From Usnea hakonensis (Eukaryota > Ascomycota > Lecanoromycetes > Lecanorales > Parmeliaceae): DNA of 64,000 nt. The position numbers were made by a program, and so were the translations under genes. The notes beneath the pieces were generated by a model. It was not told where the DNA came from, made no database searches, and saw only the letters and a program-made list of their open reading frames with translations. Of this stretch, positions 37,063 to 49,224 are shown in pieces. Each line of letters opens with the position of its first letter. Positions within the stretch are counted from its first letter, which is position 1. The stretch spans positions 258 through 64,257 of the forward strand of contig BLJB01000141.1 of NCBI GenBank assembly GCA_013423325.1, read 5' to 3'.

Positions 37063-38350
37063 GACGCTGTTTCACCCTAAGGTCAAGTTTAAAGACCTGT
37101 TGCTATTGCCACGAGAAGCCTCGAGCGGAGTAATAACCTCCTAGATGTGCTTTCCAGATACCGTTGGACCTACTTTTCCTGATGGACTGGGCGGAGATGT
37201 TCACATTAAGATGCCATCCTCATCGCGATAACGTGGGGCGCAGTTGTGACCGCAGTCACCTCAGCCTTTACGGGTGTCCAAGCCCCGCATTTGTCAGCAC
37301 TGAAGTTAGCCTTGCTCCCTAACCATATTGGTTCTCCAAAAGCTGAACTTTTCCTTATTCTGCGAGTTACCCTCAGCCTTGCGGTTTCGTTCGTGGAAGA
37401 ATTATGTTGTACTAAAATAAAATCTAGACCCAGTGTAGCTAAAGCTTTTGCTTGTGTCATCCAGATATGAGTTGCTTGATAGATGATGTCCTCGCGTTAT
37501 CAAGTACGAGTACCTACTCCGCTCATCCCTCCTCATCCTCATCATCATCACCACCACCATCATCATCATCACTTACACATGCACGCTTCCAACGCCTTCT
37601 CATCAAGCACAGTCGCAGCCCTATACCTCCGGCTCAACCACTCCACCGTCCCTCCCCAATCCACCGTCCTCCACAACCCCCTTCCCCACGGCTCCCGTCC
37701 CCACCTCACAAGACGTTCGTCCGTCTCTGAAAATCAGTCCCACCGATCACCTGAGCCCTCCCCTTCCCGCAAACTTACCGCCTTCTAATTTATGAATACG
37801 GTGGATTCCAGCCAAAGCTACGCAAAGCCCGCTCCTTTCCTTCCATTTAACACGTGCATCTCCATCCCTGCCTCCCATCCACCCCCATTTCCCCTAAAAA
37901 CCCTATCCCCCCTCAATCCCCTCCTCCCCACAAATCCCCTTTCCCCCACCTCTCTCTTCCTCAAACCCACCCCCCCATCCCCACCATATATCCCCCAAAA
38001 CTACACCCCTCTTCTCCCACCCACGAACCCCTTCCCTACTTTATCAGACACCTCTCTATCACCAACACCAAAGTCCCCACGACACCCCCAGCCACCCTTC
38101 CGCCCTCTTCATCAGACCCTTCTCGATCCCTAATGCCAACTACCACGATCTCCCCGACCCTAGCCCCTAGTAGATCTATCTATATTTAACCTATCAACAA
38201 ATCATACACTCTACACCTATCTACGCAAAGTCCTTTCCAATCCCTTTATCCTCCCTCCACTTCGCCACGTCCATCTCCGTCCCTGCTTCTCATCCCCACT
38301 ACTAACAAAATCTAGATGACCAGAAAACCCGTATCCCAACGCTGAACCTC

Positions 38351-38460
38351 ATCTCTCATCCCCGCGAATCCCTCTTTACATACTCCCCACCACCCTATCT
38401 CTCATCCCCGCGAATCCCTCTTTACATACTCTCCACCACCCCTATCTCTCATCCCCCCTC
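38351..38460. repeat. tandem repeat, period 46-47, about 2.3 copies
   Basis: ATCTCTCATCCCCGCGAATC starts at 38351 and again at 38397. A third partial copy starts at 38444. Units are nearly identical, so the duplication is recent. Confidence 0.75.
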
Positions 38461-38723
38461 CTCCCTTTTCACCCTCCCCCCCCACCCCCAACCCTTCCCC
38501 TATCTCCACCCCCAATCACCCCCCCCCTCATCTAATCCTCCCGTCAAACCCCCAACCTCATCCCCATCCCAACCATCCATTCCCAAGAACCACACTATCC
38601 CCCACCCTACTTCCCTCCTCCTCATCCTAGTATCTATCCCCAAAAACCCCACTAACCCCCTCCCACCTCTGCCCCCAATGCTCCACAAACCCCCCCCCCC
38701 CCCCAAAAAACAAAAAAAAAAAA

Positions 38724-38725
38724 NN
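38724..38725. other. assembly gap (NN) at a poly-A/poly-C junction
   Basis: Two Ns separate a poly-A run from a poly-C run. The true length and sequence are unknown here. Confidence 0.9.
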
Positions 38726-39574
38726 CCCCCCCCCCCCCCAAAAAACCAACAAAAAAAAAATCAACAAAAAAAAAATCAAAACCCGAAAAAAAGCCCCAAG
38801 ACTCAGTGCTCTCCTCAGGAAGGAAGCACACCTATATCATCACATCCGTCGGAGCTATATGCTCAATAGATCTACACCGCAATCCTGTACAACATACCCA
38901 AGGTAAGGTAAGATAAGATAAGATCAAGTAGAGTGAACGCTCGGGATTTCAAGAGCTTAAGAGCTTAAGAGCGCGGGAGCAGTGAGTTTGGGGGGGAGGG
39001 GGGGGGCAAAGGGGGGGGGGGGCAAAAGGGGGGGTGCTGCTATGCTATTCAGGGTAGTAGGCACTGATGGATGGATGGATTTTGGGGATGTAAGGAATGG
39101 ATTGATTGATTTTGGGGATGTGAGGAATAGAATGGATTGGATTGGATTGGGAGGGTAGGGTAGGGAAGGGGTGATGGAAGAAGAGAGGGAGAAAGGGAGG
39201 GCCTGGGGGGTTGTGTGTTTTGTACTACGGTTGTAGGGTACTATTCTTTTTGCGGGTATACAACCCACACGCATACATACAGTCACCACCATACTAGTGT
39301 ATCTATAACATTCAGCAACCCATCATTCAAACACAACACCGCGCCTGAAAACCCCCTTCCGTCCTCAAAAAGAAAAGAGTGAGTGAGAAGAAGCAGAATC
39401 ATTGAGAGTGGGTAATGCATGAACAATATCTCTCATAAATACCTACCTACAAAAAAAAGAAAATTCGTGAAACAACTTCATGCATGCAAAACCGATAATC
39501 TCCTCTCTTACAACATCAACTTCCTATCCTACAAAACACTCCCCCTCCCCCAATACCGCACAAACCCAACCCCC

Positions 39575-42401
39575 TCACCAAACCGTCGGACCAAAGAACC
39601 TCCCCGGCGCGTCGGGATTCGGATTCGGGATCTTAACCGCCGTATCCAAATTATCCATATTATTATTCGCGACGCTGACCCCCCACCACGACGTCATAGA
39701 CGTATTGGTCAGATTGACCGTCAGGATAATAACAATCGTACAAATAGCCAACCCCGTATCCAGGCCCGCGGACGTGATGTAATTGAAACGCATCCACCAC
39801 CCTCGGTACTTGTTCCGAATGTATTTATTGAAGACGTATCCCACGATACCCCACGCCAGGTAATTGAGTGGGGTGGCTGGTGGGATTTCGCCAGAGCCGC
39901 CGAAGATGAGGGGAGCGGAGAGGTAGCGGAAGGGAGCGCGCGGGAAGGCGCGAGCGAGGGCGTAGAACAAGACTGGGGCCATGGCGCCGACTAGCCAGAA
40001 GTATTGGAGGTTCTGGTAAATGGAACCGGGGGAGAAGATGCGCTGGGGACCGATGAGACCCCAGATGACGGAAGCATTGAAGAAGACGCGGCCGTTGGGG
40101 CAGTTGAACTTGTTGACCTGGTGCTCGGTGCAGACATCGGAGATGGCGCCGCCAAGGGCCCACTCCAGGACTGCGACTTGGACGATGCTAGCCCAGATGG
40201 TGGCGATGGTCTGAGCCATGAACATGGAGCGCCAGGGAATCTTCATGTACTGGCCCAGCTTCAAGTCCTGTGTGAAGTAGAGACCTTGAGCCATGGTGAT
40301 GTAGCCGTACGTCTTGAAGAGCATCATGGCGACTGGACGGCCCGGTTGGATGTAGCCAGTCAAGAACTCCCTACGTACTGGTGAGTCCACTTCTCTCCAG
40401 TAGTAGGACAGAATAAAGACTGGCTAAACTTACGTGAAGACGTTCAGTCCGATTTGGATACTTGTCATGCCTTGAATGAGACCGATTGGAACAAACCAAA
40501 CAACGGCAATGATGATGGAGATGAAGAAAGCCCACCAATGCATGGCCGTCGGATATCCCAAGCAGACACCGAGAGAAATTCCAATCATGATGATGAACAT
40601 TGTCGCATACCACCACTGAGGCACATCTTTATACTTGCGCATCATCCTGATAGGCATCAAGTCAGCTTTGGACTCAATACAGCCAAAGACGATTCAAATA
40701 CGGCTGTCACAAGACCCGCAAAATAATTCTCAGGCTTCAAGAGTTGATCCTGCGTGATCTAAAAAATAAATGACAGATGGGAGCTTGACTGACCGGAGAT
40801 GTACGTCTTCATCATCAGTTCGAATGTTTCGTACCCTCTTCCACAGATCTGGACCGTGGAATAGTACTGTTTGGACAATTACGGCCGCAATTGCGGCAAA
40901 GGACAGACCATATGTCAAAGCGAAAGTAGTGGAGAGGAATAAAGGCGAGTATGCCTGGTAAGCAGCCAGATCCAGCGTATATTCCGGCGTCAGGATGTTA
41001 GTGACGTTGTAAAGATTACCCGTATTGTCATACGCTTGAGAATCGCTGATTGGGAGGTAGTCGGAGTACCATGTATTCGTGAAGTGAACCCCAATGGTAG
41101 TGAAGACGAAGAATACGACCACCCCAATCATCGTGTTAGCTATTGCATGCCAAGGTGGGATAAGAGGGCTGTAAGCGTATGCAGTTATTTGGGTCCAGTC
41201 GAAGGTGATGGGGATCAGCGAGACCCCAGTCCAGCCACCGAAGAGCTGGTTTATAGTGACATTATTGGGACGGATCCAGCAGACAAATGCAAAAACGCTG
41301 AGGAAAGGCGCAATGAAGCCGGGAAACCAGTACCAACAAAAGGAGGCGAGGAAGACAATGAAGAAGTATCGGTAACGGGAAATACTCCAGCCATTGCACT
41401 TTGCTGGGTCGGTCCTGGACTGATCGTGGAGACCGTAGAACAAAGCGGTGTTGATTAAAGAAGTGGGCCAGATCATGGCAGCTGCATCTTTTTAGCACAT
41501 AGAACGCATGAGTAGCTGGATTGATCTACCTGGCCAGACCAATATCTTGCGGAAGATTCCTGCCAGACCGTATCCCATCATCTGAGTGGATATGCAGAGT
41601 AGAATATTGAACCCCCAACCAAGGTTTTGACCATAAAATCCTCTTTGGGCAGTGAGGGTATCAGTGGCGTATGCCACACCACCTGCAATATATCAGCCTC
41701 TGCCGCCAACCAGATGCGCTTCCATCCAAAGCACCCTCTCACCTGCAACATTGACATTTGCCATGACCACGATTATAGTATGCTCCTTCATGTTGAACGG
41801 CCCATTGTTCAAGGTGAACGACTTCCCAAAGAGGCGGAACTGGCGTTTGGGCATGGCGTAGTACCATCCGACACCGAGAGGGTATGCAACGAGTTGGACG
41901 GTCAGCGACGTGATGGTGATGGCAGGCTGGCGGAGCGCGAAAAGTGCGTTCAGGCCCGAGGCGATTGTAGTCAAGAGCATTCCGAGCACCCAGGCGCGGA
42001 CCGTGTCGACAGGAACATCCTCATCGTACTGCAAAGCAGGATTAGTATGCGCAGAAGCCCACTGTGGCGGAGGAACTCACATTTCGGACCGCGGCGCGAA
42101 CTTCTGGGTAGGGAGAATTCTCGACGAGCTCATCGACCAATCGAACTTCTCCTCCAATATCGTGTTGTTGTGTGGCCTCCTCAATGCCCTCGACCAGGTC
42201 CTCAGAAAAGTTGGGGTCCCATTCGTGTTTCTTTTTTATGGCCTTTAGCTGGGCAGCAGTTTCGAGCTCGTCACTGGGTGAGAGATCTGTCCCACTGGCT
42301 TTCACCGCGACCGAGTCCTTTTCCTTGACAGCATCATCCGAGCCAGAGTCGGAGCGGGCAGGGCTCGCATTCTTGCCGAAACGTTTGGTGAAGAAAGACA
42401 T
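39575..42401 (-). CDS. OPT-family oligopeptide transporter
   Basis: Six exons give 818 aa on the minus strand: 42401-42081, 42028-41743, 41682-41530, 41481-40794, 40646-40434, 40370-39575. A hydrophilic N-terminus of ~100 residues (SPYPEVRAAVRN, then DVPVDTVRAW) leads into ~14-16 helices. Family text includes TVQLVAYPLGVGW, ATDTLTAQRGFYGQ, NQLFGGWTGVSLIPITFDW and FLTGYIQPGRPVAMMLFKTYGYITMA. The C-terminus reads KYRGWWMRFNYITSAGLDTG. The fungal small-oligopeptide OPT group imports tri- to pentapeptides or glutathione with protons; the substrate here is unknown. All exon phases agree and no lesion is seen. It lies left of the tailoring cassette and lacks the CGGACTCCG promoter motif, so I do not count it as a member. 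Confidence 0.92.
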
Positions 42402-43948
42402 TGTGGGGGAGGGATTGGGATTTGGAGAGAAGATTGAAATAGTGCTTGAATTTAAGCAAGCATCTTATTGAATGAATGCGATAGCAGAGGAAGCGTATTC
42501 GCAGGGACAAAGGATGTGAAGGAGGAAATGAATGCTGTAGAGAAAGAGAAAGAGAATGATGGAGACGGAGGGTTGGTGATCCCCCTCTTATCTACAACAT
42601 ACTCGGGACACCACCCGTATGGTAGGTGCATGGCAGGCGTCACCTGCCTAGAATGTACCGAGGGTCTTTTCTTTTGTAACACTGTTACCAGCTCGCCACA
42701 AGATTGGGGTACTGACGATAAGTAGCTAGCCTCGATAGCGGTCAATAGCTATAGCTAGAGCCAATTAAGAGCCGCGACAGTTGGGTAGCTTATTACCTTA
42801 TTTGAGATAGAAAGACAAGACTACTCCGTAAGTGGTAAGGTACCTAGAGAATAGAGATACCTAGCTGATAAGCGATAGGCTGTCCAGGGCTCCGCTGGTG
42901 CGTCCGCACTATCCTTCCCGGGCCCGAGCCCCGAAGCACTTTAGCCCCATCCCCCCTCTCCTCCTCCTCGCTCTTTTTCTTTTCAACGTTTGTTTCGAAA
43001 TGTGTACTAAAAAGCGGGGCTAGATCAGCTAGTGCGCGTAATACTGGGTAACATTCCATCATGATTGGATGACATTCTAGCGATAGGAAGTAAAGTAGGT
43101 AAAGTACTCTAAAAAATGCATTAGCAAATGCTGAAGATAAGATACCTACGCATGGCTGAACTGACCCCCAGTCTTGGCAGGTCAGAGCACGAGCGCCATT
43201 GAAGCACTAGCAAGGATCAGTCAATTGCGCAGAAATCCAATCCATACCCACCTTCCTTTATTGGCCGACTAAATCCGCTCATCAAGCTCCCTAGATCGCA
43301 TAAATAATCGATTTGCCTCGTACTCCGGATTCCTGTGGTCGATCCTCGCGTGACCAACGAAGGATCATCATCAAAAAGATAGCCTCGGTTCCGCTTTTGA
43401 AACCCTGTTGAGAAATGAAGCTCCACAAGCTTGAGGTAACGTCTTTGACACCGGGTCGGAAGATAAGTCTGCTCTAGAAAAATGCTTGATTGTTGCCTCC
43501 TTTTGGTCGCGAGGAATTTCGCGCAAAAGACCCTGTAGCAGAAAAACAAAAGATGCCTCGGACACACTCGTACAAATGCTGGCTGACACTCCGTATCGAT
43601 TGTGATTTACGAACAGCTCCGACGTTCCCTTCCAAATCCTCCTATTTTTCTGTCGCCGACCCTCTTTTCGGCTCCAGATCCAGACCCTGGACACGCTTCC
43701 CTGCATGATCAGCCCTCGCCACGCGTCATTTTTTGCTTTTATCGCGCTTACGCTGTGATTGGTTCCGGCATTCAAACAAACCGCATCAGCACACCATTCT
43801 TTTGTCTTTGTCTTGTCCATCTTAGTCTTATCTGCATCTCCGTACGTATCAAGATGAGCGTTACCATCTCTTTTCCAGGCTTAGTCGCACCGCTTGCCGC
43901 CAGTGATTTTCAATCCACAGGAGCAGAACCTCGTCCAACAAATCGGTA
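42402..43948. other. intergenic, upstream of the OPT gene
   Basis: About 1.5 kb. Short frames on both strands are unconvincing. Pyrimidine/purine runs near 42500-42560 probably belong to the OPT 5' flank. Confidence 0.45.
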
Positions 43949-44900
43949 TCAGTGCAGGAATCCTTTCCATGATTCCATCGACGTATTCGACGCCACCTGG
44001 AGAAGAGGCTTTCCGTCATTCCACCACAATTTGGCTTTGAGCGCCACCATGGCCTGGCCTAGCTCTTTGCCTTGTAGCGGCAGCACTGTTGCCATCTTCT
44101 TCCACATTGCATCCTTCATCGTCACCTTCCTTTGATTTTCTACCAGTCTCTCATAATCTTCGCGCTTGTCAAATCTCAGCAGCGCTTTGTTGAGTAAGAC
44201 TAAGTCCTTTCCATCATCGACCGAGGTGACTCCAGTATCGTGCTCTTTTACTCGTTCTTTGCATGTCATCGCTTGAGGTAACCACTCTGTCACGAACTTC
44301 GTACATTGGTCTCTTCTCTCTGATAGATTGTTGGTCGGCGCTCGTGGTCTCTTTCTGGAAAATCTTATTTTGAAAGAAAGGCATCGAGATTGCCCAGTCA
44401 AAGAGCTCATCGAGGTTGGAAAATCCTTGCTCGTACGTGAGGCCATCCAGGCCTAGAAAGTCCATCATATCTCGTGGATTACTTGTCAACAACAGCCGCA
44501 AGTCCTTCCTACTTGTTCCCTCTATCTTCTTGACACGAGCGTGCAGGCCAGAGTCAACGATCGCCAGGTCAAAGCGGGTTATATGCCAAATGTCACCATA
44601 TCCATAGAAGACACTTGCCCATTCCAAGGATCTCTTTTTACATATTTATATGTCCAGCTGGAAATATCCGTCACCGTCTTCTGAAAGCTAGATAGCAAAG
44701 AAATTGGTACATCCAGACTCCACATGTACCTCGACACCCAATACCTACTTGCGGTCCTCGATCGTGAAGTTGAACAACAAATCATCAACGAGAACGTCCA
44801 TGTCGCCATGGTCGACTTTTTCCGGGGCTTCGGGAGGTGCAATGGCCTGGCTGTAGAACTTGAGAGCGAATCCCTCAAAAGCTGTTCACCGGCGATGACA
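43949..44900 (-). pseudogene. unknown gene fragment, frames broken
   Basis: Not recognised. Read on the minus strand there are protein-like stretches in more than one frame: one with FALKFYSQAIAPPEAPEKVD and DMDVLVDDLLFNFTIEDR (about 44880-44750), ending in a good GTAGGT donor; one with EWASVFYGYGDIWHITRFD (44625-44350); and one with KFVTEWLPQAMTCKERV and LLNKALLRFDKREDYERLVENQ (44320-43949). I found no set of introns that joins them cleanly, and a TAA closes the middle frame upstream. Composition resembles a real gene, so a decayed or mis-sequenced gene is likelier than noise. Confidence 0.4.
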
Positions 44901-45545
44901 AGCAAGCGATAGGGTCGTGCGGCTAATGTATGTTACATCCACTGGCTTTTACGGCAACGCAATGATGCTAGCTGATACTTAATAGGCGATAGAATACAAT
45001 GCTATACCTTATAGTTGCGGTTGATGAACGTATAACATTTTGTATGACTCGGATTTACGGGAAGAGTACTCTACTCTAGGTACTTCACTTTGAGCCTGCC
45101 AAGCCTTTCTTCCCAAAACGGAAAGACCAAATCAAGAAAAGGCTAGAGTTATAGCAACGCAGTACCTATCCCCATCCTATAAAAGACTAGATACAAAGAC
45201 GCCATCATCCACCTCGCCCCCTCCCCCTCCCCACACCATCACCAAAATCCACCCAACTCCCAGCCTCCCCCAAAATCCACCCAAATCCCAGTTCCCCCCA
45301 AAACCCACCCATCTCCTCCCCCCCTCCCCCCTCCTCCCCTCCAACTCTCCATATAACCCAACCTCTCCCAACCCAACCCAACCCAATCACACCTCCCCCC
45401 TCAGCCCTTCTTCCATGGATCAAACCACAACCAACAGCCTCCAGCCCCCCAAATAGCAGTAGTAACCCTAATCCTCACCTCATCTACCTAGTGAAGCGGC
45501 AACAAGCGCGCTCGCTCTCCAGCGTGATCCCGGATCATCACACGA

Positions 45546-45581
<36 letters not shown>

Positions 45582-45717
45582 NNCCAGCGTGATCCCGGAT
45601 CATCACACGATCCCCCCCCCCCCTCCCAACCCCCTCCCCCAAGCAACCAGTCTATCCCCATCCACCATCCCCAACCTCATCAGTCCGCAGCCTAGCATCC
45701 CTCCCCCACCAGCATTT

Positions 45718-45759
<42 letters not shown>

Positions 45760-46490
45760 AAAANNAAAATAAAAAAAAAAAAAAAAAAAAAAAAAAAAGA
45801 AAGAAAGACGAAGGTCAATTCCCAGCATATCATATCATAGCTTATCGAATGAGGAGACGAGACCAGACCAGAGCAGATACATCTCTGAGGGGTAATTCCT
45901 CAATCGATGGTAGGTAGGTAGGTAAGGTAGCTATCATCATCACAGCCCACAGAAGAAGAAGAAGAAGAAGAAGAGCCGAGCCCATGACAAGGAAAGCTTC
46001 CATTTCTGTGTTGTTGGCCAGGCAGATGTTTTGTAGTGACGATAGTCAGTCAGGGAAAGAAAAGTGTGTCCAGCCACGCGTCGTGTGGCTATCAAGGTAA
46101 GGTAAGGTACGTTTCGGCTTCGGCTGCTCGTCATCTTCTACCCGCACAGTACGTATGAGCTATTGAGCTGGAGGTGTGGTCTCGGCTTATTATGGATGGA
46201 TGGATGTCTGGATGTCTGGATACAGAGAGGAGGGTAAGGAAGGCTTGGCGCAGACGCTTAAGGTGTAGCTACTTGAGGGTTCGAGAGAGGTTCTGGCTGT
46301 GTGGTGCTGGGCGGCTGGGGCATGTTGGGGATAGGTCTGCATGATTATGGGGGTGGAGGGTTGTGTTGGTGTGGATTTAGGTGATTTTCATCGAATTGTG
46401 TCTCGTAAAGGAGGGTGAACATGATGCATGTACAGACAGATGGCATACTAGTGAAACCTGTCTAGGTCGACGATATACAAGATGTCCTTG
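44901..46490. other. low-complexity intergenic region with two assembly gaps
   Basis: Pyrimidine-rich 45190-45420, a poly-C block 45546-45583, poly-A 45720-45800, NN at 45582-45583 and 45764-45765, and an (AGA)n run at 45951-45974. No gene supported. The boundary with the P450 at 46491 is quiet. Confidence 0.7.
45519..45615. repeat. direct repeat flanking an NN gap
   Basis: The sequence starting CCAGCGTGATCCCGGATCAT at 45519 is repeated exactly from 45584, directly after the NN at 45582-45583, and both copies run into poly-C. The likeliest reading is one locus represented twice at a failed contig join. Confidence 0.8.
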
Positions 46491-48571
46491 TTAGGCTGTG
46501 GTGGCCCTTTTCCTAACAGCCTTGACACGAATGCCCCTACTCTCCGGCCTAAACCCCCCCGCAAAACCATCCCACGTGATCTCAATATCTTTCTCCGTCG
46601 TGTCGTGCAGCTCCAAGTCGAACAAACGGATCATAGACGCGATTGTGAGGTAAAGCTCGGCATTTGCAAGGCTGTTGGGTTCAGGGGCAGCTTGGTCAGC
46701 GTGACGAACGGAGTACCAAAAATGCAAGCTTGTGAAGAAATACGAATGAGGGAGGTAGAAGGATGAGAGGAACGAGAGACAACTCACTGCAAGCCGATGC
46801 ACGCTCTACTTCCCTTTGAGAAGGGAATCACATATTTCTCTAAGCGCTGTCGCTCCCCTTCCCGAATCCAACGATGCGGATCGAACGTGTGCGGATTCGT
46901 AAAGAGATTGGGATCGAGGTGCATGAAATGCGTCGACATACTCACTGAAGTCTGTGACAATGCCAATGAGAATCGATGCTATCACGTTCGGGTTTGAAGG
47001 CGAGAAAAAAGAACGGACGAAGACTCACACCGGGGGGAATGGTTCGATCTCGAAAACGCAAGACTTCTGTAGGTGCAATACGGATGAGGCGCGATGTGAT
47101 GACTGCGGTTATGCGGTGGGCTTCTGTTATCACGGCTCTCTGATTCGCATCAGCAATTTTCTCTCATGGTGTGTCAACCTTGCTAAAATGATGCCCTCTC
47201 TTACCAGGAATGGTAATTGCTCCAATGTTTGCCAGGACAGTAAGCTTTCGGAACCAGCGACTGCCTCATCAAGCTCCGCTCTCAACTCAAGTAAAACCTC
47301 AGGGTTGTTGAGTAAATGAAATGTCAACACGGCCAAAGTCTGCGCAGTAGTTTCGCCACCCGCGCCTACTAGGATGAAGCCTTCGTCCATGAGACGCTCG
47401 ATAGTCTTCAAGACTTAGCACAATCAAATTCCCCATGTATGGAGGTCTTCACATTACCTTCTCTTGTGGTGGAAGATCGCTATCGCGTAGCTCTTCGAAA
47501 ATTGTCTTGTGCATCCTCTGCGGGTCGCGCTTCCGTGCCAAGACTCTTTCAACTTGCTCCCGAACGTCCTCATTGGTATTAGCTGGGAGTGCTGTTAGTG
47601 AAGAAGCTCAGATGACTCACTTTCTGAACCTGCAAAAAGAAAGCTAGGGGCTTGCTAACAGCGACGGCAAAGCTATCTGGCAACATCATCAAACAATCCG
47701 CCAGCCATGGAAAATGTCTGTTTACGGTTCCAGCTTCGATCATATCTAGCAATGCTTTCTTCCACTCAGGAGAAAATCCCTCTTTTTCCAGCAATCCAAG
47801 GCTCTCTCCAAAGGCATAATGTGAAATTACGTCCAAGGTCAGCGCCATGTACGCCGTTTGAAGCTCGAATGGTTGTCCCGATTTGATATACCCTTCTACT
47901 GCGTCGCATAGTTTGTTCACTTTGTCTTGGATGAGTGGTTCGATAGCTACGATTGAGCGTTTGGAGAAGAAAGGATTCAGAGCAGACCGGCGCAATCGAT
48001 GATGGTCGTGTGGAATGGTTCCGAAGATGGAATTTCCCCCTGAGCGGCCGACAAACCAGGCGGATTTGTCGCGTCGACGATTACTGGTGTAAAGCTCATC
48101 GTACCAATCTGGATCCTTCACATGAAGCTCAAAGGGGTTGATGCGAATGATGGGGCCTCGAGAGGATGTCAGAAATTGCAGAGGACTTGAGAAGATGCCG
48201 TAAGCAATGCGGAAATACCATAGACAGAGTGCATCCGCTCGATCTCTTTGAAGTATTCTCCGCGCTTCAAAGATTGAATTAGAGTAAGCCACACGTGGAA
48301 GCAGGCGTGCGTGGAAAGGGGCACAGGGGGCACGGTTGGAGTTGTGACTTGCCTTGATAATGTCAAAGTAGAATTCGTACCATAGCGTCACAGACGCCCA
48401 TTTGGAGCCCGGAAATTGGGCGATTGGACTGAGATAGAGGCGCCATACGATTCCGTAGATGGCGTACCAGACCCATAGACCCAGCGAAACAGACACGAAG
48501 GTGATGAATCCTGTCATTCTCTTGGTCCGCGGTCTATTGGCCGCCAAAGCGGAGGGATTGCTGACAGGCAA
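46491..48571 (-). CDS. cytochrome P450 (first of three), trichodiene-oxygenase-like group
   Basis: Eight exons give 528 aa: 48571-48353, 48264-48219, 48156-47617, 47582-47458, 47405-47205, 47139-47029, 46951-46788, 46671-46491. An N-terminal membrane anchor (FITFVSVSLGLWVWYAIYG) is followed by the YLSPIAQFPGSKWA entry region, the I-helix GAGGETT (327-330 region), ExxR at E383/R386, and the haem loop FSKGSRACIG with Cys465. Text such as VKDPDWYDELY and DHHRLRRSALNPFFSK is typical of fungal P450s annotated as trichodiene oxygenase or benzoate 4-monooxygenase relatives. It would sit in the ER and oxidise a hydrophobic substrate with a P450 reductase. Intron 1 has a GC donor, and intron 3 must be only 34 nt to keep frame; both are discussed in findings. 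It shares a divergent promoter with the SDR at 49225. Confidence 0.87.
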
Positions 48572-48732
48572 GTTCGAATGGCTAGGCAGGCAGGTAAGGT
48601 AGGTAGATGGATTTAGCTTGGTAGTACTAGTGCTTTATGCTTACCTGAGATTTACCTTATATTTCATATTTACCTTCCACTGTCTTCAGCCCTATCGTCT
48701 TACCTTCCCAGTCTTACCATCTTACCATGTCA

Positions 48733-48741
48733 CGGACTCCG
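48733..48741. promoter_or_regulatory. CGGACTCCG site (CGG-N3-CCG), P450-1/SDR promoter
   Basis: Context CACGGACTCCGG. About 162 bp upstream of the P450-1 ATG and 484 bp upstream of the SDR ATG. The inverted CGG half-sites are the usual target shape of Zn2Cys6 dimers; the binder is inferred. Confidence 0.55.
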
Positions 48742-48820
48742 GTAAACAAGTCCGCGTTGATGTGGCAGATTGGAATGTATACAACATACTCCATTTGTAT
48801 CGGTCGGATCCCCACCCCCA

Positions 48821-48829
48821 CGGACTCCG
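48821..48829. promoter_or_regulatory. CGGACTCCG site, second copy in P450-1/SDR promoter
   Basis: Context CACGGACTCCGTA, with ACGGA and TCCGT as perfect inverted arms around a central C. 250 bp upstream of the P450-1 ATG and 396 bp upstream of the SDR ATG. Confidence 0.55.
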
Positions 48830-49224
48830 TATCCTAGCCCTAAGATTGGTAAGCCCGTAGGGCTGAAGATTCTTTGATGAGTCATGATGGCTTGGCAAAT
48901 CATTGTTGATTGGTATTCCCCTGAACTGATTTCCAATCCAGACGACCATCGTCTATCTTCCTCTCCTTTTCAATCCTTTTCAGCCTTTCAACCATACAAA
49001 GTATATACACACATACTCGCCAAGTCATATCAAATCAAACTCACCTGAAAACACCACCAACACTCTCGACCTCTTTGGGAAAACAAAAACACATACAAGA
49101 CTTGACTTATAGCAGGCAGTCGCTTCCTTACCCGAGGAACCTAACAAACTGATTTTACTTACCCCCCACATTCCTGCCTTTTGATTACACGAGACACCGT
49201 GTCGGAGAAAAAGAAGAGAAGAAG

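Larger units (their letters stand above)
37063..39574. other. long low-complexity, pyrimidine-rich intergenic region with an assembly gap
   Basis: No gene supported. From about 37500 to 38700 the plus strand is dominated by C and T with CCCC runs, including (CAT/CAC)n at about 37541-37575. At 38690-38770 it becomes pure poly-C and poly-A around NN at 38724-38725. From 38990 to 39050 there are long G runs. Proline-rich open frames here are products of composition. Confidence 0.7.
48572..49224. promoter_or_regulatory. divergent promoter shared by P450-1 and the SDR
   Basis: 653 bp between ATGs of P450-1 (-) and the SDR (+). Contains two exact CGGACTCCG sites (48733-48741, 48821-48829). Several CTTACC-rich words occur at 48640-48725. 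A shared promoter would let one regulator drive both genes. Confidence 0.6.

Noticed and set aside
37452..38190. Several Pro/Ser-rich open frames
   Set aside because: They are produced by the C/T-rich composition; no start context, splice sites or domain.
41627..42328. 233-codon open frame on the plus strand
   Set aside because: Antisense to OPT transporter exons 1-3 whose splicing and family text are clear; no domain in the plus frame.
39575..42401. OPT transporter as a member of the tailoring cluster
   Set aside because: No motif in its upstream region, and a broken gene plus low-complexity DNA separate it from P450-1.
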